The notes beneath the pieces are model-generated. The model was given only the letters and a program-made list of their open reading frames with translations. It made no database searches and had not been told where the DNA came from. 44,739 nt of DNA from Fimenecus sp051881435 (GTDB lineage: Bacteria; Bacillota; Clostridia; Oscillospirales; Acutalibacteraceae), in NCBI GenBank assembly GCA_051881435.1, contig JBJEPW010000021.1, positions 1-44,739 of the forward strand, read 5' to 3'. Positions 1 through 8,081 of the stretch are shown piece after piece. Within the stretch, counting starts at the first letter, position 1; the number at the start of each line of letters is the position of its first letter. The translations under genes and the position numbers were made by a program.

Positions 1-691
1 TGTTTATAAATATGCGAATGTCCTTAAACCCTCTTAGCATCTGTTTTTTGGGAGTTTCGTTCTTGCGAAGCATCTGCTCAATGAGCGCTTCCGATTCACT
101 TACATTTAAGTGCCTGTCTATTATTATTGAGAGTGCTCTGGCTCGTTGAACCTCGTCATTTAATGAGAGCAAGGCTCTTGCATGACGCTCCGAAAGCCCT
201 GCGCGGGTAATTTTGTATCTCATTTCATCGCTTAACCTAAGCAATCTCAATTTGTTTGAAAGTGTGGATTGTGCCTTCCCCAGCCTTTTGCAAAGCTCAT
301 CCTGTCCCATATGATAGTCGCTTACGAGAATTGCCAGCGCCTCGGCTTCTTCAAAATAATCCAGATTTTGACGCTGTAAATTTTCAAGCACGGCAAACAC
401 GGCGGAGTCGGTTTCCGAAATATCGCTGATTATGCACGGTACCTTTGTCATACCGATAAGCCTTGCCGCCCTGAGTCTGCGTTCGCCTGCAACCAGCTCA
501 TATTTTCCGTTTTCAAGCTCTCTTACAATCAGCGGCTGTAAAATACCGTTGGACCTGATACTTTGTGCCAATCCCTCAAGCTCGTCATAATCAAACCGTT
601 TTCTCGGCTGATTTGGATTTGGGAGAATGTCGCTTTGAGAAATTGAGAGTATTTTGTTATCAGGCCGTATTTTGTTTTGCTTTTTTAACAT
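1..691 (-). CDS. noc: Nucleoid occlusion / ParB-like protein, 3' end cut by window edge
   Basis: ParB-superfamily CTPase that binds DNA and spreads; Noc paralogues protect the nucleoid from division, Spo0J paralogues segregate origins. The visible 230 residues start at the ATG at 691 behind a perfect GGAGG. They show the ParB N-domain with NPNQPRKRFD near residues 25-34, the CTPase motif GERRLRA near residue 69, and the helix-turn-helix LCKRLGKAQSTLSNKLRLL. The following ERHARALLSL resembles Noc (ERHARAL) more than Spo0J (GHGR). Its place next to rsmG also matches noc in Bacillus-type order. The N-terminus lacks an obvious amphipathic membrane-targeting helix of the B. subtilis Noc type, so a plain ParB role is possible. 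The C-terminus lies outside the window. Confidence 0.85.
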   Translation of the reverse strand, partial: MLKKQNKIRPDNKILSISQSDILPNPNQPRKRFDYDELEGLAQSIRSNGILQPLIVRELENGKYELVAGERRLRAARLIGMTKVPCIISDISETDSAVFAVLENLQRQNLDYFEEAEALAILVSDYHMGQDELCKRLGKAQSTLSNKLRLLRLSDEMRYKITRAGLSERHARALLSLNDEVQRARALSIIIDRHLNVSESEALIEQMLRKNETPKKQMLRGFKDIRIFIN

Positions 692-699
692 AGAGAAAA

Positions 700-743
700 C
701 CTCCGCAGTGCTTGTCCTTGATAAAATCATAGCACCGCAGAGG
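700..743 (-). promoter_or_regulatory. Hairpin sequestering the noc/parB Shine-Dalgarno
   Basis: In the minus-strand mRNA the 13 bases complementary to 731-743 pair with those complementary to 700-712, all 13 positions paired with two G-U wobbles. The 3' arm ends in the GGAGG that serves the ATG at 691. A following TTTTC could also make it a weak attenuator. This is a direct base-pairing observation; regulation is inferred. Confidence 0.5.
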
Positions 744-801
744 TCTGTTTGTAAAGAAAATCCGTTCGCCGAAAAGGCTTTTGTCTCAACGGTTTTCGAT
801 A

Positions 802-1515
802 TTATTTTAAAGGTTTTTTGGCAATCTGTGCCGAAGGTCTGGGATATTTTGTCGGGGTTTGCGAATTCTTTTTTATAATTATTATGCGCCGCGGCATATT
901 TTCGACAAGATTAAACACCGTATCGCTTATGAGTTTGCCGCCCAGAATGCTTACAGCCTTTTCGGCAGAGGAAATTTCTTCGTCACTGTCCGCCGATTTC
1001 ATAGAAATAAACATTCCGCCACATTTAACAAATGGGAGGCAGTATTCAGAAAGAACGGGAAGTGCCGCAACTGCACGGGCAGTGGCAAAATCAAAGTTCT
1101 CACGGTATTTTGAAAGCTGTGCCGCCTCTTCCGCGCGCATATGGAGTATTTCGCCTTCAAGCTCTGCGGCCGACAAAACCTGTTCAATAAAACCGAGCTT
1201 TTTGCGTGTGCTGTCAAGAAAGGTCATATTTATATCCGGTCTTGCCAGCTTTAAAACAAGCCCCGGAAAGCCCGCGCCCGTTCCCACATCAATAATTTTT
1301 GCATTTTCGGGAATTTGAGCGTATTTGAAAATCGCAAGACAGTCGGCAAAGTGCTTTACGGTTACATCGTCAGGCTCTGTAATTGCCGTCAAATTAAAGC
1401 TTTTGTTTGTTTCAACAAGCATTTCGGCAAATTTATCGAGACGGTCAAACGCCGCAGAGTCAATATCAATTTCAAAAGGGGCAATTGTTTTATAAAATAA
1501 ATCCCTGTTAAGCAT
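802..1515 (-). CDS. rsmG: 16S rRNA (guanine527-N7)-methyltransferase RsmG (GidB)
   Basis: Class I SAM-dependent methyltransferase that modifies G527 of 16S rRNA. The 237-aa length is typical. The SAM-binding motif IIDVGTGAGFPGLVLKLARP lies near residues 94-113, followed by TFLDSTRKKLGFI and the later ATARAVAALPVLSEYCLPF motif diagnostic of GidB. The ATG at 1515 follows AAAGGAAA. It lies 17 bp downstream of mnmG and is followed by noc, the common Firmicutes order, so the three are probably co-transcribed. Confidence 0.95.
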   Translation of the reverse strand: MLNRDLFYKTIAPFEIDIDSAAFDRLDKFAEMLVETNKSFNLTAITEPDDVTVKHFADCLAIFKYAQIPENAKIIDVGTGAGFPGLVLKLARPDINMTFLDSTRKKLGFIEQVLSAAELEGEILHMRAEEAAQLSKYRENFDFATARAVAALPVLSEYCLPFVKCGGMFISMKSADSDEEISSAEKAVSILGGKLISDTVFNLVENMPRRIIIIKKNSQTPTKYPRPSAQIAKKPLK

Positions 1516-1532
1516 AATTTTTCCTTTCTTAA

Positions 1533-3395
1533 TTACTGCTTACTTAAATATATCAGCAAAACGGAAATATCCGAGGGGGAAACACCGCTTATTCTTGACG
1601 CCTGCCCAACACTTTCGGGGCGCACCTTTTTAAGCTTTTCCCTGGCTTCAAGACGGAGTGAATAAACATCGTCATAATCAATGTCAGCGGGAATTTTCTT
1701 AACTTCAAGGCGGCGCATCTCGTCAACCTTCGCTTGCTGACGCTTTATATATCCCTCATATTTCAAGTCGATTTCAACCTGCTCAAACACCTGACGGGGC
1801 AAATCGGGACGGGCTTTGTCAAAGGGAGCAAGGCACTCATAGTCAAGCTGAGGTCTTTTTATAAGCTCCGAAAGCTTTATACCCGTTTTCATAGGCGCGG
1901 TTTCACGTGAAACAAGCATCTCGTTGATTTCCGCCGACGGGGGAAGGGTGGTATTTTCAACGCGCTCTTTTTCTTTTTTTATAAGTTCAAGCTTTTCAAG
2001 AAACTTATTGTATCTCTCCTGCGGTACAAGCCCTATTTCATATCCGTATTTCATAAGGCGGATATCCGCATTATCCTGTCTTAACAAAAGCCTGTATTCA
2101 CTTCGTGAGGTCATCATTCTGTAAGGGTCGGAGCAGCCCTTTGTAACAAGGTCATCAATAAGGGTGCCTATATATGAGCTTGCTCTGTCAAGTACAAAAG
2201 GCTCTTTGCCCTGTACCTTTCGTGCGGCGTTTATGCCTGCAATCAAGCCTTGGGCGGCGGCCTCCTCGTATCCCGATGAGCCGTTGAACTGACCTGCACC
2301 GAAAAGTCCGTCAATTGTATTAAATTCAAGGGACGACTTTAACGCAAGGGGGTCGACGCAGTCATATTCAATGGCATATGCCGTTCTCATTACCTCAACA
2401 TTTTCAAGACCCTTTATACTGCGTAAAAATTTAAGCTGAACATCTTCGGGAAGAGAAGATGACATTCCCTGCAAATATAATTCCTCCGTATCAAGACCGC
2501 AGGGCTCAATAAAAAGCTGATGGCGCTCTTTTTCGGAAAATCTTACGATTTTATCCTCAATGCTTGGGCAGTAACGGGGTCCAACTCCCTCAATTTTCCC
2601 CGAATAAAGAGGGGAACGGTGGATATTTTCAAGAATTATCCGCTTTGTTTCTTCGTTTGTATATGTAATGTGGCAAACCGCTTTGTTTTCGGGGAGATTT
2701 TGGGTTTCATAAGAAAACGGAACTGTGGGTTCGTCGCCGTTTTGAACTTCAAGCTCTGAAAAATCAACACTCCGTCTATTAACTCTTGACGGCGTACCTG
2801 TTTTAAATCGGCGCAGGGGAATATCCATTTTTTTAAGGGCTTCCGAAAGTCGGGTAGCGGGGAACATTCCGTCAGGTCCGCTTTCATATGAAACATCGCC
2901 AATATAAACTCTGCCGCCTAAAAATGTACCCGTTGCCAGCACCACGGCTTTTGCGGAATAAACCGCTTCAAGCTGTGTTTTCAAATAAAAAATTCCGTCT
3001 TTTTTATAAAGGTCAACAATTTCACCCTGCTTTAAGTCAAGGTTTTCCTGCAATTCAAGGGTGTGTTTCATATATTTTGAATATTCGCGGCGGTCAATCT
3101 GCGCGCGCAATGAGTGAACGGCAGGACCTTTTCCCAAATTCAACATTCTGCTTTGAATAGTGTTTTTATCGGCAGCAATTCCCATTTCGCCGCCCAAAGC
3201 GTCAATCTCACGAACAAGGTGCCCCTTTGATGTTCCGCCGATTGAGGGGTTACAGGGCATATTGCCTACCCAGTCAAGGTTAATTGTGAAAACAACTACC
3301 GATGAACCGAGCCTTGACGCCGCAAGCGCCGCCTCTATTCCCGCATGGCCTGCGCCGATAACGGCAATATCATATTCCTTTGCAAAATATTCCAT
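1533..3395 (-). CDS. mnmG: tRNA uridine-5-carboxymethylaminomethyl modification enzyme MnmG (GidA)
   Basis: FAD-dependent partner of MnmE that installs carboxymethylaminomethyl groups at wobble U34 of tRNAs. The N-terminal FAD dinucleotide-binding motif is GAGHAGIEAALAASRLG (residues 14-30). It is followed by the family blocks NMPCNPSIGG and GRVYIGD. The GidA_assoc C-terminal domain ends in YEGYIKRQ, RLEVKKIP and QASRISGVSPSDISVLLIYL. The length of 620 aa is normal. Codons for LVSRETAP carry a parS-like palindrome (1899-1914). The partner mnmE lies 15 kb away on the other side of dnaA. Confidence 0.97.
   Translation of the reverse strand: MEYFAKEYDIAVIGAGHAGIEAALAASRLGSSVVVFTINLDWVGNMPCNPSIGGTSKGHLVREIDALGGEMGIAADKNTIQSRMLNLGKGPAVHSLRAQIDRREYSKYMKHTLELQENLDLKQGEIVDLYKKDGIFYLKTQLEAVYSAKAVVLATGTFLGGRVYIGDVSYESGPDGMFPATRLSEALKKMDIPLRRFKTGTPSRVNRRSVDFSELEVQNGDEPTVPFSYETQNLPENKAVCHITYTNEETKRIILENIHRSPLYSGKIEGVGPRYCPSIEDKIVRFSEKERHQLFIEPCGLDTEELYLQGMSSSLPEDVQLKFLRSIKGLENVEVMRTAYAIEYDCVDPLALKSSLEFNTIDGLFGAGQFNGSSGYEEAAAQGLIAGINAARKVQGKEPFVLDRASSYIGTLIDDLVTKGCSDPYRMMTSRSEYRLLLRQDNADIRLMKYGYEIGLVPQERYNKFLEKLELIKKEKERVENTTLPPSAEINEMLVSRETAPMKTGIKLSELIKRPQLDYECLAPFDKARPDLPRQVFEQVEIDLKYEGYIKRQQAKVDEMRRLEVKKIPADIDYDDVYSLRLEAREKLKKVRPESVGQASRISGVSPSDISVLLIYLSKQ
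1899..1914. other. parS-like centromere site inside mnmG
   Basis: GGTTTCACGTGAAACA matches the Firmicutes parS consensus TGTTTCACGTGAAACA at 15 of 16 positions and contains a perfect 14-bp palindrome. It sits within mnmG, about 1.2 kb from the noc/parB-like gene and about 5 kb from dnaA, as expected for origin-proximal parS. Binding by ParB is family knowledge; occupancy here is inferred. Confidence 0.85.
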
Positions 3396-3421
3396 AGCAC
3401 TTCATCCTTAAAAGGTATTTT

Positions 3422-3455
3422 AAACAAAAAACAGGCGGGAGCCAAGCCCCCGCCC
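3422..3455 (-). terminator. Rho-independent terminator between jag and mnmG
   Basis: On the minus strand, GGCGGGGGC-TTG-GCTCCCGCC (8 bp plus one mismatch) is followed by TGTTTTTTG. It would end or attenuate transcription from the rpmH–jag side before mnmG. The stem resembles the GC-rich hairpin modules at 27741-27769. Confidence 0.65.
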
Positions 3456-3464
3456 AACCTTTAA

Positions 3465-4433
3465 TTATTCTTCGGTGTTTTCCTCAGGTGCGGCTGAACG
3501 GATTTCAACCTTACCGTAAAGTGAAGAACCGTCAATGTCACTCTTAGGAGCTCTGTCGGGAGAAATTTCGGGAGTATAAGGCTCTCTCTTTTCTCTTCTG
3601 CCTCTGTCCCTGTATCCGCCGCTTCTGCCGCGCTGTGAATTACCTCTGCGCCCACCGTCAACGGGAGTGATAACTACGCGTCTGTCAAGGTCTGAACCAA
3701 CGGAATGAGATGAAGCGCCCTCAACCTCCTGAACTGCGGTGTGAATAATTCTTCTCTCATAAGGATTCATAGGTTCAAGAGAAATGCTTCTGCCCTGACG
3801 GACTGCCTTTGACGCAGTTTTTCTTGCGAGAATTTTAAGTGTTTCCTCACGTTTTTCACGATAGTTGCCAACATTTATGGAAACTCTCTTGTAATTCTGA
3901 CTGCCTTTATTTGCAATCATTCTTGCAAGATACTGCAAAGCGTCAAGAGTTTCACCTCTTTTGCCGATGATAATTCCGTAATCATCGCCGCATTGAAGCT
4001 CAAAATAGATTTCCTCTTCGTTTGACATTTCGGTGATTTCGCACTCGCTCATACCGAGAGCCAACACGATGGACTTAATATAATCTGCCGTATCGGCATA
4101 AAGATTTGTTTTTTCCAAAGGAAGCTCAGGTTTTTCTTCTTTGGGAGCTTCTGCCTTTTCTTTTTTCTCTGCCTTTTTATTTTCCTTATTTACGGGAGCT
4201 TTTTTCTCAACCTTTTTGTTAGGTTTTTCTTTTCTTTCGGGTTTTTCATCGGGTTTTTCAACGCTTACCTTAACCTTTGCGGGGCTTCCGCCGAAAAGTC
4301 CCAATATTTTTTTCGCGGGAGTTTGTAAAACCTCTACCGTAAAATCGTCAAAATCACTAATACCCAATTCAAGCATTGCGGCGGCTTTTGCCTCGTCAAC
4401 CGTTGAGCCGGTTCCGATTGCTTCTTTAATCAT
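3465..4433 (-). CDS. jag: RNA-binding protein Jag/KhpB (Jag_N–KH–R3H)
   Basis: Cytoplasmic RNA-binding regulator usually paired with SpoIIIJ/YidC and implicated in cell elongation and sporulation in related Firmicutes. Of the 322 residues, the Jag_N domain covers about 1-55 (GTGSTVDEAKAAAMLELGI). A Lys/Glu-rich linker follows at about 58-105, then a KH domain with GIIIGKRGETLDALQYL, and an R3H domain with RRIIHTAVQEVEG and DRRVVITP. The Arg/Gly-rich tail (about residues 262-285) is an additional low-complexity RNA-binding segment. The ATG at 4433 overlaps the end of yidC by 8 bp, indicating translational coupling. Confidence 0.93.
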   Translation of the reverse strand: MIKEAIGTGSTVDEAKAAAMLELGISDFDDFTVEVLQTPAKKILGLFGGSPAKVKVSVEKPDEKPERKEKPNKKVEKKAPVNKENKKAEKKEKAEAPKEEKPELPLEKTNLYADTADYIKSIVLALGMSECEITEMSNEEEIYFELQCGDDYGIIIGKRGETLDALQYLARMIANKGSQNYKRVSINVGNYREKREETLKILARKTASKAVRQGRSISLEPMNPYERRIIHTAVQEVEGASSHSVGSDLDRRVVITPVDGGRRGNSQRGRSGGYRDRGRREKREPYTPEISPDRAPKSDIDGSSLYGKVEIRSAAPEENTEE

Positions 4434-5397
4434 TATCTACACCTCGGTTTTCATCTTCACTTAATGTTTCAGCAACATTTTTAATTATCTTTTCTCTTGC
4501 GCGCCTGTTGATAGTTTCGTCAACCATAGTTTTTGCAAGCACCTTTTTGGGAGAATAAATCTGATACAGCACTATCATCTGAATAAAGGAAAGAATGCTC
4601 GACATTATGATGTAAACGCCTACGCTTGCAGGGAACATAAAAGAGAACCAGATGCTCATAACAGGCGTCATAAGCGACATACATCCCATAGACGGATTTT
4701 TTGCCATTTCGGGATTTGTTTTTCTCTGTCTCAAATAAGTGTAAACCGCCATCATAAGCGATGTAACACCTGTGAGAATCGGGATAAGCCACAAAAGAGT
4801 GGCTCCCATTTTAACATTGGGAGTTAAAGCAAGGTCAACGCCGAAAAGTGAAAATTTATCAATAAAAACTTCAATCTTTTCAACAACATCAACAGGAATC
4901 TGTGACTTATCAAGCTTATCAAAATACTCAATCGCCATAAGCTCAATCTGATATTCGCCGCGCTTGTTGCTTGCAAATTCAGGCAGGGCGCGAACCGCCG
5001 CCTTTATAGTTTCAAGCACATTTTCCGGAATACGCAGAACATAAGATAAAATTCTGTAATTGACAAGATAAACGCCCATCATTATGGGAAACTGAATAAG
5101 CATGGAAGAGCAGCCGCCCGTCATGGCGGAGTAGCCCTCTCTCGCATAGAGAGCGTTCATTTCCTCCTGCATTTTCTGCTGATTTGAGCCGTATTTTTCT
5201 TTAATTCTTTTAATTTTCGGCTGCATTCTCTGGCTCTTTGCCATACTTTTTTGTTGCTTAATCGAGGACGGGAGTAAAATAAGCTTGACGCAAATCGTCA
5301 TAAACAACAAGGATAAAAGGTAGTTACCGCTTATACTGTAAAAAAATCCGATAAGGTAACCGAACGGTATTGAAAATATTTCTCTTATAAATTCCAT
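4426..5397 (-). CDS. yidC: Membrane protein insertase YidC/SpoIIIJ
   Basis: Oxa1/Alb3/YidC-family insertase that inserts membrane proteins alone or with SecYEG. The 323 residues hold about five hydrophobic segments, the family block LPSSIKQQKSMAKSQRMQ near residue 44, and a tail PKKVLAKTMVDETINRRAREK. I chose the ATG at 5397 because GGAGG sits 5 bases upstream at 5402-5407; an upstream TTG (5409) would overlap that SD. An extra loop (about residues 118-175) before the third membrane segment is long for a Gram-positive YidC. It has no clear lipobox. It lies between yidD and jag in the conserved operon. Confidence 0.95.
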   Translation of the reverse strand: MEFIREIFSIPFGYLIGFFYSISGNYLLSLLFMTICVKLILLPSSIKQQKSMAKSQRMQPKIKRIKEKYGSNQQKMQEEMNALYAREGYSAMTGGCSSMLIQFPIMMGVYLVNYRILSYVLRIPENVLETIKAAVRALPEFASNKRGEYQIELMAIEYFDKLDKSQIPVDVVEKIEVFIDKFSLFGVDLALTPNVKMGATLLWLIPILTGVTSLMMAVYTYLRQRKTNPEMAKNPSMGCMSLMTPVMSIWFSFMFPASVGVYIIMSSILSFIQMIVLYQIYSPKKVLAKTMVDETINRRAREKIIKNVAETLSEDENRGVDND

Positions 5398-5421
5398 TAT
5401 GTCCTCCAAAATACACGGGAC

Positions 5422-5646
5422 TTACTTTTCTTTTTTTTCCGGAACGGGGTCATAACCGCCGGGAAAAAAGATGTTGCACCGTAAAAGTCTTGACACAGCA
5501 AGAATTGAGCCTTTAAAGGCTCCGAATCTCTCAACAGCTTCAACGGCATATTGAGAGCAGGTCGGGTAATATCGGCAGCGGGGACCGAAAAGCGGCGAAA
5601 TTTTCTTCTGATAAAACCTGATTGCTCTAATTATCAGCTTTTTCAT
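5422..5646 (-). CDS. yidD: Membrane protein insertion efficiency factor YidD
   Basis: Small membrane-associated protein that assists YidC-dependent insertion. The 74-aa product has the family signature IRFYQKKISP…CRYYPTCSQYAVEAVERFGAFKG…RLLRCNIFFPGGYDPVP. The ATG at 5646 with AGGTG at 5653-5657 is preferred over a GTG three codons upstream, because the SD would otherwise be inside the gene. The start overlaps the end of rnpA by 20 bp, consistent with coupling. Confidence 0.95.
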   Translation of the reverse strand: MKKLIIRAIRFYQKKISPLFGPRCRYYPTCSQYAVEAVERFGAFKGSILAVSRLLRCNIFFPGGYDPVPEKKEK

Positions 5647-5977
5647 CAATAACACCTGCTTTAATAAGCTGAGAAAGCATTACTTCTGCAATTTGCGTGC
5701 TCTTTTGGTATTTCGTTTTTGACCTTGCAACGAAAATTATATCGTAATTACCCTGAATTTTATCTTCAAGAGACGAATAAGCCGCACGTATAACACGCCT
5801 TGCACGGTTGCGCTCCACTGCATTTCCTGTTTTTTTTGAAGCAGTTATTCCGATACGACAAATACCCGCACGGTTTTTCATTACATAAGAAACCAGTGCA
5901 GGATTTTGAAAAGATTTTCCTTTGCCGTACAGTCTGCGAAAATCGCAGTTGCTTTTAATTGTAACTGTCCGCTTCAA
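5627..5977 (-). CDS. rnpA: Ribonuclease P protein component
   Basis: Protein subunit that supports RNase P RNA in 5' maturation of tRNAs. The family core is visible as CDFRRLYGKGKS, IGITASKKTGNAVERNRARRVIRAAY and DIIFVARSKT. The start is uncertain because the gene has no ATG. TTG at 5977 gives MKRTVTIKSNCDFRRLY, aligning with the usual start of the family (116 aa). A TTG at 5998, four bases past the rpmH stop, would add seven residues. Neither has a good SD, so translation is probably coupled to rpmH. Confidence 0.9.
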   Translation of the reverse strand: MKRTVTIKSNCDFRRLYGKGKSFQNPALVSYVMKNRAGICRIGITASKKTGNAVERNRARRVIRAAYSSLEDKIQGNYDIIFVARSKTKYQKSTQIAEVMLSQLIKAGVIDEKADN

Positions 5978-6001
5978 TTTTAAAACCCGAGCCGACAATT
6001 A

Positions 6002-6136
6002 TCAGTATGTCAGCTGCTTTCTGCCCTTTGCTCTTCTGCGGGCAAGTACCTTTCTGCCGTTTCTGTCAGACATTCTCTTACGGAAGCCGTGCTCCATCTT
6101 GCGATGACGCTTTTTGGGCTGATAAGTTCTCTTCAT
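6002..6136 (-). CDS. rpmH: 50S ribosomal protein L34
   Basis: Very basic 44-aa ribosomal protein: MKRTYQPKKRHRKMEHGFRK…RNGRKVLARRRAKGRK…LTY. ATG at 6136 follows GGAGG at 6142-6147. It is the first gene of the leftward operon (rpmH–rnpA–yidD–yidC–jag) and has a consensus promoter just upstream. Gene order next to dnaA is almost universal in bacteria. Confidence 0.98.
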   Translation of the reverse strand: MKRTYQPKKRHRKMEHGFRKRMSDRNGRKVLARRRAKGRKQLTY

Positions 6137-6193
6137 TACTACTCCTCCGTTTCATAATATAGTCACACATTGTAAAAATATCTGCGAGTAGTC

Positions 6194-6222
6194 ATTATAT
6201 AAAAAATCGGTCAACTTGTCAA
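6194..6222 (-). promoter_or_regulatory. Consensus sigma-A promoter of rpmH operon
   Basis: Minus strand TTGACA (6222-6217), 17-base spacer, TATAAT (6199-6194): a perfect housekeeping promoter about 55 bp upstream of rpmH. Confidence 0.85.
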
Positions 6223-6406
6223 CTTATAAATTTATTTTATTTTCAGTCAACATATACCGCATTTTAAAAAATATAAGAAAATTTTTAACAACATATTGTG
6301 TTTTGAATATAAAAAAACTTTCTAAAAAATTTTTTTATTCTTTTTTTCGGCAAAATTTTGCACTATAAATATTATATATATAATTGTATATTTATAACAT
6401 TTTCCA

Positions 6407-6435
6407 TTGAAAAAGGCAAAAAAGTATGCTAAAAT
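6407..6435 (+). promoter_or_regulatory. Putative dnaA promoter
   Basis: TTGAAA (6407-6412), 17-base spacer, TAAAAT (6430-6435). This predicts a dnaA leader of about 110 nt. Confidence 0.65.
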
Positions 6436-6551
6436 TGATTATGTATGAAAATAGAGTAAAATCGCTTTAAAAGAGTAAAAACGCAAAATAGAGCCGTTTT
6501 TATTGAAATTACGGCATATACCTAAAAATTTATGTGAAAGGGAGCGAGAAA

Positions 6552-7859
6552 GTGAACTCATATTCCGAATTATGGGACATGGTTAAGGAATATTGCAAAA
6601 GCAATATAAACGAAACCGCTTATAATATGTGGATAAAAGATTTAGAGCTTATAAAAATAGATGCAGAGCGCGTTATTATTTCCACCGCCCGTTTTAAAAT
6701 AAATGTTACAATGGAAAAATACCGTCAGCTTATCGAAGAAGCTTTTTATAATGTAATGGGCTTTAATGTTGAAATTGAGCTTATCCCCTTTGAGGATGTT
6801 CCGAAAGAGGCAGTCCCGAAGGAGGAGGACGGCGGTTATTCCAACCTTGAAAACGCAAAATTTACCTTTGCAAATTTCATCGTAGGTCCTTCAAACAAAA
6901 TGGCTTATACCGCGTCTTTAAGAATTTCCGAAACACCGGGTACGGTTTTCAATCCTCTTTTTATTTACGGTAATTCAGGGCTTGGAAAAACTCACCTTTT
7001 AAACGCAATTATTGAAAAAATAAAAAGCAACAATCCCGATGCAAACATTGTATATACAACAAGTGAAAATCTTACAAACGAGCTTTTCTTTGCTTTGCAG
7101 ACGAAAACTACATACGATTTTCATAATAAATACAGAACCTGCGACGCATTATTGGTTGACGATATTCAGTTTATTGCAGGTAAAACTCAAACGGAAGAAG
7201 AGGTTTTCCACACCTTTGATACTCTTATCAAGGCAGGAAAACAGATTGTTCTCACCTCGGACAAGCCGCCGAGTGAAATACCTAAAATTGAAGACAGACT
7301 CAAAACAAGATTTGCAAGCGGTATAATATGCGATATTCAGCCGCCCGATTTTGAAACGAGAGTTGCCATTATTAAAAACAAGGCAAACTTTCTTCATTTT
7401 GAGCTTCCCGACGATGTCTGCATCTTTATTGCGGAAAACATTAAGAGAAATGTCCGTCAGATTGGCAGTGCAGTTAAAAATATCTATGCTTACTGCACCT
7501 TTAACGACGCTGTTCCCACTATTGAAATTGCAAAAGATGTTTTAAAAGATATTCTTATGACAAGCCAGCCGGTAAGCGTTGTTATCGACAATATTCTTGA
7601 AAAGGTTTCCTTTACCTTCGGCGTAACGCCCGAACAGCTTAAAAGTGAACGCAGAGATGCAAATATTAACGGAGCCCGTCAGGCGGCAATGTATGTTATC
7701 CGTGAAATTACCGACCTTTCCCAGGACGAAATAGGAAAAGTTTTCGGAAGAAATCATTCCACGGTTAATAACTCACTTAAAAATGTTCAGTCAAGAATAG
7801 AAAAAGATTCAAAATATAAAAATCTTATCAATGAAATAATAAAAAATATAAATGATTAA
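6552..7859 (+). CDS. dnaA: Chromosomal replication initiator DnaA
   Basis: AAA+ ATPase that binds DnaA boxes and melts oriC. GTG at 6552 is chosen: it follows AAAGGGAGC at 6537-6544 and gives the family-typical start MNSYSELWDMVKEYCK (435 aa). A GTG at 6534 would add six residues without an SD. Domain I is about residues 1-80, Walker A GNSGLGKT at 140-147 and Walker B LLVDD near 200-204. The C-terminal domain IV helix-turn-helix reads GRNHSTVNN (from 399) where most DnaA have GRDHTTV plus H. The Asp-to-Asn and Thr-to-Ser changes fall in base-contacting positions and coincide with atypical boxes downstream. Confidence 0.98.
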   Translation: MNSYSELWDMVKEYCKSNINETAYNMWIKDLELIKIDAERVIISTARFKINVTMEKYRQLIEEAFYNVMGFNVEIELIPFEDVPKEAVPKEEDGGYSNLENAKFTFANFIVGPSNKMAYTASLRISETPGTVFNPLFIYGNSGLGKTHLLNAIIEKIKSNNPDANIVYTTSENLTNELFFALQTKTTYDFHNKYRTCDALLVDDIQFIAGKTQTEEEVFHTFDTLIKAGKQIVLTSDKPPSEIPKIEDRLKTRFASGIICDIQPPDFETRVAIIKNKANFLHFELPDDVCIFIAENIKRNVRQIGSAVKNIYAYCTFNDAVPTIEIAKDVLKDILMTSQPVSVVIDNILEKVSFTFGVTPEQLKSERRDANINGARQAAMYVIREITDLSQDEIGKVFGRNHSTVNNSLKNVQSRIEKDSKYKNLINEIIKNIND

Positions 7860-8075
7860 AATTAACTCAGGTTTCAACAGTTTTTTAGTTTTCAACAATG
7901 AAGTTTTAAACAAGTTATTTTTTATCTTTTATCTTAACATTTATTAAAAGGTTTTTAAAAGGTAAATTTTTCGCAAAAGCCTTTTATTTACAAGCAAAAC
8001 AGTAGTTTTCAACAGTTTGAACCGTCCCTACTACTAATACTATACTTTTATTACTTTTATTTTTCAAAAAGGAGA
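7860..8075 (+). other. oriC: Probable oriC unwinding region: variant DnaA boxes and DnaA-trio
   Basis: The dnaA–dnaN spacer carries same-orientation TTTTCAACA-type boxes: GGTTTCAACA at 7870-7879, GTTTTCAACA at 7888-7897, a one-mismatch copy GTTTTAAACA at 7903-7912, and GTTTTCAACA at 8005-8014. After the last box comes a short GC-containing stretch (GAACCGTCC) and then CTACTACTAATACTATAC from 8028. That is the complement of the 3'-GAT repeats called the DnaA-trio. An AT-rich tract surrounds these. The order box–GC spacer–trio matches the basal unwinding system described for B. subtilis. Function is inferred from that match. Confidence 0.75.
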
Positions 8076-8081
8076 ATGAAA

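Larger units (their letters stand above)
6137..6533. other. rpmH–dnaA intergenic region, very AT-rich
   Basis: This 397-bp spacer holds the divergent rpmH and dnaA promoters and long A/T tracts (for example around 6365-6400). I found no TTATCCACA or TTTTCAACA boxes in it. GTCAAC occurs three times between 6209 and 6252. It may be an accessory half of a bipartite origin, but the clearer initiation motifs are downstream of dnaA. Confidence 0.5.

Noticed and set aside
818..1318. Plus-strand ORFs antisense to rsmG and mnmG
   Set aside because: Shadows of strongly conserved minus-strand genes with no SD or family match.
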